Assembly: GCA_049646625.1 (NCBI GenBank)
Contig: JBARWE010000009.1
Location: 1-25,430 of the forward strand
Length of the DNA stretch: 25,430 nt
Source of the DNA: PRO6 sp049646625
GTDB lineage: Bacteria; Pseudomonadota; Alphaproteobacteria; Rhizobiales; Xanthobacteraceae
Direction: 5' to 3'
Made by a program: the position numbers and the translations under genes. The notes below the pieces were generated by a model. That model was not told the DNA's origin, did no database searches, and saw only the letters and a list, made by a program, of their open reading frames with translations. Below, one piece after another: positions 19,615-25,430 of this stretch (its first letter is position 1; every line of letters begins with the position of its first letter).

Positions 19615-20967
19615 TCAGCGGCACACCACCGTCTCGACGCCGGCCGCCACCTCGAACAGTTGCTGGTCGGCGCCGGCGGCGGCCACCAGCATCAGGCCGA
19701 CCGGCGGCTCGCCGGCGCGCTCCACCGGCAGCGAGATGCCGCAGCCGTCGGTGTAGTTGATCAGCGTGCAGTTGCGCAGCGCCAGCATGTTGGCCTTGGT
19801 GAAGACGTCGTCGTCGGCGACCAGTTCGGCGATCGGCGGCGGCACGATTGCCGCGGTCGGCATCGCCAGCGCGTCGAACGGCGCGCAGCGCGCGGCGAAA
19901 TCGGCGATCAGCTTGCGCCGCGCCGCGATCAGCTCGACATAGTCGACGCCGCTCTGCGCCTCGCCCTTGCGGATCCGCATCACCACGCGCGGATCGTAAT
20001 CGGCCTCGTGCTTGGCCAGCAGCGCGCGGTGCCAGGCAAAACTTTCGGCACCGGAAAAACCGCCCTTGGCCAGCATCGCCTCGACCGTATTGAATTCCGG
20101 CAGGGGAATGCGCGTCACCTGCGCGCCGGCCGCCTCAAGCGCCGCGATGGCTTGCGCGAAGGCGCTGGCGACCGCCTCGTCGAGCGTATCGAGCACCACC
20201 GTGGTCGGCACGCCGAGCCGCAGGCCCCTGACGGCGCGCGGTGTGAGGGCGCGCGGCTCGTCGCCGGCGAGCACGGCGTCCATCGTTGCGCAGCAGGCGA
20301 CCGAGCGCGCCAGCGGGCCGAAACTGTCGAGTGTCGAGGACAGCGGCACCGCGCCTGCGGTCGGGATGCGCCCGGTGGTCGGCTTGTAGCCGACGATGCC
20401 GTTGAAGGCGGCCGGGATGCGGCACGAACCGCCGGTATCGGTGCCGAGCGCGCCGTGCGCCATGCCGTCGGCCACCGACACCGCGGCGCCCGACGACGAG
20501 CCGCCCGGCACATGGCCGACCTCACGCTGCCAGGCGCTTTTCGGCGTGCCGTAATGCGGATTGATGCCGATGCCGGAATAGGCAAACTCGGTCATGTTGG
20601 AGCGGCCGATGACGACGAAGCCGGCGCGCCGCAACCGCGCCACGGCGGGCGCGTCGGCGCTCGCCGCCGGTTGGCCGGCCAACACCTTGGAGCCGGCGCG
20701 TGTCACCTGGCCCTTGATGTCGAACAGGTCCTTGATCGAAATCGGAATGCCGGCATAGGCCGACGGCGCCGCGCCGGCCTTGCGCAGACGATCCATCGCG
20801 TCGGCCGCCGCGCGAGCACCCTCGCTGTCCACCGAGATGAAGACGCGCGCGCCTTCGCCGGCCGGATCGGCGATCTTGGCGAGGCACGCCTCCACGAGAT
20901 CGCGGGCGGTGGTGCGGCCGCTGTCGAGATCGGCGGCAAGGGAGGCGAGCGTGGGGCCGTGCGGCAT
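19615..20967 (-). CDS. Amidase-signature enzyme
   Basis: A 450-aa amidase-signature hydrolase with the Ser-cisSer-Lys triad: Lys79 in PISIKDLFD, the serine cluster GGSSSG (155-160) and nucleophile Ser181 in DTGGSCRIPAAFNGIVG. The glycine-serine core runs from about 150 to 195, the normal spacing. It breaks amide bonds (substrates range from aryl amides to biuret or allophanate) and is not part of GatCAB, since no gatB or gatC is near and the length and C-terminus differ. The ATG at 20967 fits the family start. It is divergent from an acyl-CoA synthetase with a 276-bp gap, and the pair could work together: the amidase frees an acid that the synthetase activates. That is inference. Confidence 0.9.
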   Translation of the reverse strand: MPHGPTLASLAADLDSGRTTARDLVEACLAKIADPAGEGARVFISVDSEGARAAADAMDRLRKAGAAPSAYAGIPISIKDLFDIKGQVTRAGSKVLAGQPAASADAPAVARLRRAGFVVIGRSNMTEFAYSGIGINPHYGTPKSAWQREVGHVPGGSSSGAAVSVADGMAHGALGTDTGGSCRIPAAFNGIVGYKPTTGRIPTAGAVPLSSTLDSFGPLARSVACCATMDAVLAGDEPRALTPRAVRGLRLGVPTTVVLDTLDEAVASAFAQAIAALEAAGAQVTRIPLPEFNTVEAMLAKGGFSGAESFAWHRALLAKHEADYDPRVVMRIRKGEAQSGVDYVELIAARRKLIADFAARCAPFDALAMPTAAIVPPPIAELVADDDVFTKANMLALRNCTLINYTDGCGISLPVERAGEPPVGLMLVAAAGADQQLFEVAAGVETVVCR

Positions 20968-21243
20968 CGTCGGATGTCCTTTCAGTTGAATTACGGCAGT
21001 GCCGTTGAGGTTGGCGCCAGCATGCCGATTTTCCTCGAGTTGGAAACCGCTATTTTACAAACCGTTAGCCGCGCCCGCAGGTTGTCGGGCAATTGCTGCG
21101 GCAATCGCGGCCGCAAGCGTCGGCGGCGCTGATGGGAGACTTGCGTTCATCTCATAAAGCGCGACAATCGATGCCTCAACATGAGACACAGAACGGCCGG
21201 CGCCGCCCGGCGGGCGCGTACGGGCCGCGTGCGGAGGATCAGG
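20968..21243. promoter_or_regulatory. Divergent control region between amidase and acyl-CoA synthetase
   Basis: A 276-bp gap with an AT-rich patch around 21047-21062 (CTATTTTACAAACC), the likely core-promoter area for one or both genes. I see no clear operator repeat. The next regulator (LysR type) is 3.5 kb away. Confidence 0.3.
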
Positions 21244-22851
21244 ATGGATTGGTCGCACCTCGCCATTCCCGCTCTACGCAATGAAATCCGATTCGGCGAC
21301 CGGGTGACGCCGGCGTTCGTCGAGCGGCCAAACAGCATCTGGGCGATGGTGGCGGAGGCAGCGGCGCGGCGTGGCGATGGCGAGGCGCTGGTCAGCGGCG
21401 AGCGGCGGATGACCTGGCGCGAGGTCGCGGAGGCATCGGCGCGGGTCGCGGCCGGCATGGAGGCGCTCGGCATCGGCGCCGGCGACCGTATCGCGCTGTT
21501 GCTCGGCAATCGCCCGGAATTCGTGCTGGCGTGGTTCGCCGCCGCCCATCTCGGTGCCATCGTGGTGCCGCTGTCGATCCGCCATCATCGCCACGAGGTC
21601 GCCTACATCCTCAATCACTGCGCCGCGCGCCTGGTCATCTACGAGGCGGCGCTGGCGGCAAGCGTGCCGGATGCGCGCGAGGCGCCAGGCGTGGCCGGCC
21701 GCGTCAGTGTCGGCGAGGGGCAGCACGAGGCGTCGTCGTTCGCGGCGCTGCTGGCGGCCGGTCCGCGCGCCGCGCCGACGCTGGTGGCCGAGGAGGACAC
21801 CGCGATGATCCTCTACACCTCCGGCACCACCGGCCAGCCCAAGGGTGCGATGCTGGCCAATTGCAATATCATCCATTCGGCGATGGTGTTCGAGGCGTGT
21901 TTCGAACTGACCGCCGCCGACCGTTCGCTCGCCGCGGTGCCGTTCGCCCATGTCACTGGCGCCGTCGCCAATATCGCAACCGCCTTGCGCGCGGCGTGCA
22001 CGCTGATCATCGCGCCGGAGTTCAAGGCGGCAAGGTTTCTCAGCCTCGCCGCGCGCGAGCGCATGACCCACACGATCATGGTGCCGGCGATGTACAATCT
22101 CTGCCTGCTGCAGGCCGATTTCGACAGCTACGATCTGTCGCCCTGGCGCATCGGCGGCTACGGCGGCGCGCCGATGCCGGTCGCCACCATCGAGCGGCTG
22201 GCCGTCCGGCTGCCGAACCTCAAGCTGATCAACGCCTATGGCGCGACCGAGACCACCTCGCCGAGCACCATCATCCCGCCGCAGTTCACCGCGAGCCGCA
22301 GCGACAGCGTCGGGTTGCCGTGTCCCGGCACCACCATCGTGGCGATGGGCGACGACGGCCGCGAAGTGCCGCGCGGCGAGATCGGCGAATTGTGGATTCA
22401 CGGCGGCTCGGTGATCCGCGGCTACTGGGACAATCCGCAGGCCACCGCCGAGAATTTCGTCGCCGGCTACTGGCGCTCGGGCGATCTCGGCACCATCGAC
22501 GCCGACAATTTCGTGCGCGTGCTCGATCGCAAGAAGGACATGATCAACCGCGGCGGCATGAAGATCTTCTCCGCCGAAGTCGAATCGGTGCTGGCGAGCC
22601 ATCCCGCGGTGCTGGAAAGCGCGGTGATTGCCGAACCCTGTCCGGTGCTCGGCGAGCGCGTCCGGGCCGTGGTGGTGACATCGGACCCGGCGATCGAGGC
22701 GCACGACCTGCGGGCCTGGTGCGCGGCGCGGCTCGCCGACTACAAGGTGCCGGAGACCGTCACCTTCAGCGAGACGCCGCTGCCGCGCAACGCCAACGGC
22801 AAGGTGCTGAAGCGGCAGTTGCGCGACGAACGGCTGAAATTGCCGGCCTGA
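21244..22851 (+). CDS. Class I AMP-forming acyl-CoA synthetase/ligase
   Basis: A 535-aa adenylate-forming enzyme that activates a carboxylic acid with ATP and joins it to CoA. Motifs: A3 LYTSGTTGQPKGAML (from residue 190), A5-type INAYGATETTSPS, the A7/A8 region YWRSGDLGTIDADNFVRVLD followed by RKKDMINRGGMK, and A10 PRNANGKVLKRQLR with catalytic Lys520. The start ATG at 21244 has a perfect GGAGG 6 nt upstream; the frame runs upstream another 21 codons with no homology. The length and the hinge (DRKKDM) fit medium/long-chain or aryl acid ligases; the exact acid is not readable. It converges with the MFS exporter gene. Confidence 0.92.
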   Translation: MDWSHLAIPALRNEIRFGDRVTPAFVERPNSIWAMVAEAAARRGDGEALVSGERRMTWREVAEASARVAAGMEALGIGAGDRIALLLGNRPEFVLAWFAAAHLGAIVVPLSIRHHRHEVAYILNHCAARLVIYEAALAASVPDAREAPGVAGRVSVGEGQHEASSFAALLAAGPRAAPTLVAEEDTAMILYTSGTTGQPKGAMLANCNIIHSAMVFEACFELTAADRSLAAVPFAHVTGAVANIATALRAACTLIIAPEFKAARFLSLAARERMTHTIMVPAMYNLCLLQADFDSYDLSPWRIGGYGGAPMPVATIERLAVRLPNLKLINAYGATETTSPSTIIPPQFTASRSDSVGLPCPGTTIVAMGDDGREVPRGEIGELWIHGGSVIRGYWDNPQATAENFVAGYWRSGDLGTIDADNFVRVLDRKKDMINRGGMKIFSAEVESVLASHPAVLESAVIAEPCPVLGERVRAVVVTSDPAIEAHDLRAWCAARLADYKVPETVTFSETPLPRNANGKVLKRQLRDERLKLPA

Positions 22852-22914
22852 AGCGTTTTCGAGTGAGGCCGGCCGTTGGGCTTGCCCGCAGTCCTTTCGG
22901 GACATGCTCTCGCG

Positions 22915-24618
22915 TCAGGTCGCGCCGCTCGCCGGGGTCGGGATGGTCATGACCTCGATCGCGGCGCGGTCGGGAGCCTCCTCCTTCCAGCGCACCGAGC
23001 CGAACGGCCGCTCCAGCATGCGGCGCACCCGCACCGGCTCCGGGCCGATGTGGAAGCGCATGGCGCGCTGGTGCAGCGCGCGCTCGGTCTGGGTCGGGCG
23101 GTTGCGCTGGCGCAGGTAGTCGAGCCAGGTCGGGCAAAGGTAGCGCTCGGTCCACAATTCCGGGTCGGCGATGTCGCGGGCGATCGACCAGCCATAGGCG
23201 CCGTTGCGCTGGCGGCTCAGCTGCACATGCTGCATCAGCGTGTGGAACGACCGCGCGTGGCCCTGATCGACGCGGTACTCGACCTCGACCACCACCGGGC
23301 CGGAGCGGCCGGTCAGCGGCAGCCGCACCTCGGGGTCGGCCAGCCATTCTTCGGCCGCATCGTTGGGGCCGCCGATCGAGGGCATGCGCAGCCACAGCCC
23401 GATCAGCGGCGAGGCGAGCATCATCACGCCGGAGATCAGAAGCGCATGATCGACGCCGACGCTGTCGGCGACGTGACCCCACACCCAGCTGCCGATGGCG
23501 ATGCCGCCGGCGATCGCGGCCTGGAAGATCGCCAGCGACCGTCCCGCCACCCAGCGTGGTGCCGACAGTTGCACGCCGATGTTGAACAGCGCGATCGCCA
23601 GCATCCACGCCGCGCCGGCGGCGATCAGCGCGGCGGCGGTGATCGCCGGCATTGTGCTGACCGCGACCACGACGATGGCGACACCCATCACCAGCGCGCA
23701 GACGCGCACCGACGTTTCGCCTTTCATCCGCCGCCGCACGGTGCCGATGTTGAAAGCGCCGAGCACCGCGCCCATGCCGAAGGCGCCGAGCATGATGCCG
23801 TACATCTGCGGGCCGCCATGCAGCAGGTCGCGCGCCACCAGCGGCATCAGTGCCGAGATCGAGCCGCCGGCGAAGCCGGTGATGAAGGTGCGCACCAGCA
23901 CGATGCGGATCGGCGGCGAGTTGATGATGTAGCGCACGCCGGAAACGATGGCGCGGCGTAGCCGCTCCGGCGGCAGCCGCGACGGCTCCTGCTTGCGCTT
24001 CCACAGGAACAGCACGACCATCAACGGAATGTACATCACCGCGTTGAGCGTGAAGGCGGAGACCGCGCCGGCGGCGGCCACCACCAGGCCGCCGATCGCC
24101 GGGCCGAACGAGCGGGCGATGTTGTAGCTGATGCCGTTCAGCGCCACCGCCGCCGGCAGCGTCTCGCTCGGCACCTGTTCGGTGACGGAGGCCTGCCAGG
24201 CCGGGCCGAACAGCGCCATACCGCTGCCGACCACGAAGCAGAACGCCAGCAGCATCCACGGCGTCGTCAGGTCGAGGAAGGCCATCACCGCCAGCGCGGT
24301 GGCGCCGGCGAGCGCGATGGTCAGCGACACCAGCGATACGATGCGGCGGTCGTGCATGTCGGCGACCGCGCCGGCCGGCAGCGAGATCAGCATGATCGGC
24401 AGCATCAGGGCGGTCTGCACCAGCGCCACCATGTCGGCCGACGCGGTCATCTCGGTCATCGCCCAGGCCGAGCCGACGCCCTGGATCAACAGGCCGAGAT
24501 TGGAGATGAGGCTGGCAAGCCAGATGCGCCGAAAGATCGCGTGGCGCAGCGGTGCGCCGATGCTCTCCGCCGAAGACGCGGCGGACTTCGGCGCTCTTGC
24601 CCGCAAAGGGGTCAACAT
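22915..24618 (-). CDS. MFS exporter (MFS_3/EntS-like) with extra C-terminal domain
   Basis: A 567-aa protein. Residues about 25-410 hold about 10-12 transmembrane helices with MFS hallmarks: the N-terminal FRRIWLASLISNLGLLIQG, the cytoplasmic loop GAVADMHDRRIV (about 83-94, the D-R-R motif A), FGPAWQASVTEQVP and GISYNIARSFGPAIGG. These match the MFS_3/enterobactin-exporter-like family. The C-terminal ~120 residues (from about VVVEVEYRVDQGHARSFH) are soluble, with W-S-I-A-R-D and a W..YLRQRNRPTQ stretch, resembling a dimeric alpha-beta-barrel (ABM/NIPSNAP-like) domain; that assignment is moderate. A strong GGAGGAG lies before the ATG at 24618. A drug or siderophore efflux role is inferred. The LysR gene beyond it could be its regulator. 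Confidence 0.88.
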   Translation of the reverse strand: MLTPLRARAPKSAASSAESIGAPLRHAIFRRIWLASLISNLGLLIQGVGSAWAMTEMTASADMVALVQTALMLPIMLISLPAGAVADMHDRRIVSLVSLTIALAGATALAVMAFLDLTTPWMLLAFCFVVGSGMALFGPAWQASVTEQVPSETLPAAVALNGISYNIARSFGPAIGGLVVAAAGAVSAFTLNAVMYIPLMVVLFLWKRKQEPSRLPPERLRRAIVSGVRYIINSPPIRIVLVRTFITGFAGGSISALMPLVARDLLHGGPQMYGIMLGAFGMGAVLGAFNIGTVRRRMKGETSVRVCALVMGVAIVVVAVSTMPAITAAALIAAGAAWMLAIALFNIGVQLSAPRWVAGRSLAIFQAAIAGGIAIGSWVWGHVADSVGVDHALLISGVMMLASPLIGLWLRMPSIGGPNDAAEEWLADPEVRLPLTGRSGPVVVEVEYRVDQGHARSFHTLMQHVQLSRQRNGAYGWSIARDIADPELWTERYLCPTWLDYLRQRNRPTQTERALHQRAMRFHIGPEPVRVRRMLERPFGSVRWKEEAPDRAAIEVMTIPTPASGAT

Positions 24619-24734
24619 GCTCCTCCTAACGGACTGAACTGCCGCTGTGCTGAAGGGTGATCGGGGCTGCGTGTGAAGTCAACGCGCGCCGTGCCGTCAT
24701 CGACACCGGATTCGTGGCGCTTTCGCGATGCCGC

Positions 24735-25430
24735 TCACGCCGCCGCCAGCGCCGCCTCGATTCGCTCGACCAGCCAGCGCGATGCCGGCCCCGGCGGCGT
24801 GGTGCGCCGGTGCACCACCTGCAGCGGATAGCTGGCGTTGTCCCAGGCGTCGAGATCAAGCCGCACCAGCCGGCCGCTCGCGAGGTCGCCGCGCACCATC
24901 GCTTCCGGCATGCTGCCCCAGCCGATGCCGGCGCTGAGCAGCGCGTGCTTGGCGCCGAGGTCGGCGAGCCGCCAGGTCTGCGCCGCCAGCACCGCGAAGT
25001 CGCGCCCGGCAGTCAGCGCCGAGCGGTCGGTCAGCACCAGTTGCAAATGCTTGCGCGCCTCCGCCGCCGGCGCCCGGCCGTTGAGGCGGGCGAGCGGATG
25101 CGTCGGCGCCGCCACCGGCACCAGCCGTACCGAGCCGACCTGCCGGTGCTCCATGCCGTCCAGCCCGCGGTCGAGCGGTCCCGACAGGCCGACGCCGGCG
25201 ATGCCGTCGCGCACCATCTGCGTCACCGCGCCCATCGCCTCGACATAAAGTCTGAGCGGCACGGTCGGGAAGGCGGCGGAGAAGCTCTCGAAGGCAGCCA
25301 CCAAGGTCTGCATCGGCACCATGACATCGACCACCAGCGCCACCTCCGCTTCCAGCCCGGCCTGCAGGCCGCGCGCCTTGGCGATCAGGCCATCGACGGC
25401 CAGCCCGACGGTGCGTGCGTCGTTCAGGAC
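24735..25430 (-). CDS. LysR-type transcriptional regulator, C-terminal part (cut by window edge)
   Basis: 232 codons are visible and the frame is open to the right edge, so the N-terminal DNA-binding domain is outside the window. The visible part begins in the linker helix (VGLAVDGLIAKARGLQAGLE) and then holds the substrate-binding domain: ALVVDVMVPMQTL, LRLYVEAMGAVTQMVRDGIA (first subdomain), a second subdomain with HLQLVLTDRS, LLSAGIGWGSMPEAMV and RLVRLDLDAWDN, and a hinge-return ending in YPLQVVHRRTTPPGPASRWL and a C-terminal helix. This is the standard LTTR layout. Effector and targets are unknown. It shares the strand with the MFS exporter and lies upstream of it, with a 116-bp gap, so it may control it. 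Confidence 0.9.
   Translation of the reverse strand, partial: VLNDARTVGLAVDGLIAKARGLQAGLEAEVALVVDVMVPMQTLVAAFESFSAAFPTVPLRLYVEAMGAVTQMVRDGIAGVGLSGPLDRGLDGMEHRQVGSVRLVPVAAPTHPLARLNGRAPAAEARKHLQLVLTDRSALTAGRDFAVLAAQTWRLADLGAKHALLSAGIGWGSMPEAMVRGDLASGRLVRLDLDAWDNASYPLQVVHRRTTPPGPASRWLVERIEAALAAA

Noticed and set aside
19561..21132. A 523-codon plus-strand open frame opposite the amidase
   Set aside because: Mirror frame from high GC; the amidase on the other strand has a complete catalytic triad.
21274..24259. Long minus- and plus-strand open frames opposite or inside the acyl-CoA synthetase and MFS genes
   Set aside because: No motifs, biased composition, and they span the ends of real genes; shadows.
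1..25430. CRISPR array or insertion sequence
   Set aside because: No regularly spaced repeats with unique spacers and no transposase or terminal inverted repeats were seen.

Overview
The window is GC-rich DNA from an alphaproteobacterium. The best guess is a Bradyrhizobium/Rhodopseudomonas-type member of the order Hyphomicrobiales. The grounds are the gene families (EipA/DUF1134, DUF2927, DUF6790-like protein, MFS_3 exporter with a C-terminal extension, acyl-CoA dehydrogenase/CoA-transferase/HTD2-like hydratase cluster) and the strong G/C third-position bias. The genus is an inference.

Left chromosomal flank (1-7796). A minus-strand acyl-CoA operon (acyl-CoA dehydrogenase, class III CoA-transferase, and the start of a FAS1/HTD2-like hydratase cut by the window edge) is divergent from an isovaleryl-CoA dehydrogenase. 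Then come a secreted DUF2927 protein, a periplasmic L,D-transpeptidase, a ThDP-dependent acetolactate-synthase-like enzyme and a small multi-pass membrane protein.

Integrated element (7797-16111). An about 8.3-kb element sits in the 3' half of a tRNA-Val(CAC) gene. The intact tRNA is at the right end, and a 49-bp identical copy of its 3' half marks the left end. Contents in order: tyrosine integrase, a translationally coupled unknown protein, an excisionase-like HTH protein, an unknown protein, an SF3/D5-type helicase, a 52-aa amphipathic peptide overlapping a compact reverse transcriptase (RT), a structured non-coding stretch, a phage-type small terminase, two or three small ORFs, a counter-transcribed three-helix membrane protein and a last small ORF. 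There is a small terminase but no large terminase, portal, capsid or tail gene. With an integrase and a replication helicase this is the layout of a phage satellite (PICI/P4-like logic). The RT module (small ORF, RT, flanking inverted repeats) looks like cargo. It is AT-richer than the rest and is the best candidate here for an undescribed system, possibly anti-phage.

Right chromosomal flank (16139-25430). A membrane-anchored coiled-coil protein, EipA, a YHS-domain protein, a small secreted coiled-coil protein divergent from a GIY-YIG protein, an amidase divergent from an acyl-CoA synthetase, an MFS exporter with a C-terminal extra domain, and a LysR-type regulator cut by the right edge.

Many long open frames lie opposite or inside these genes. 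They are shadows produced by high GC and are not annotated.
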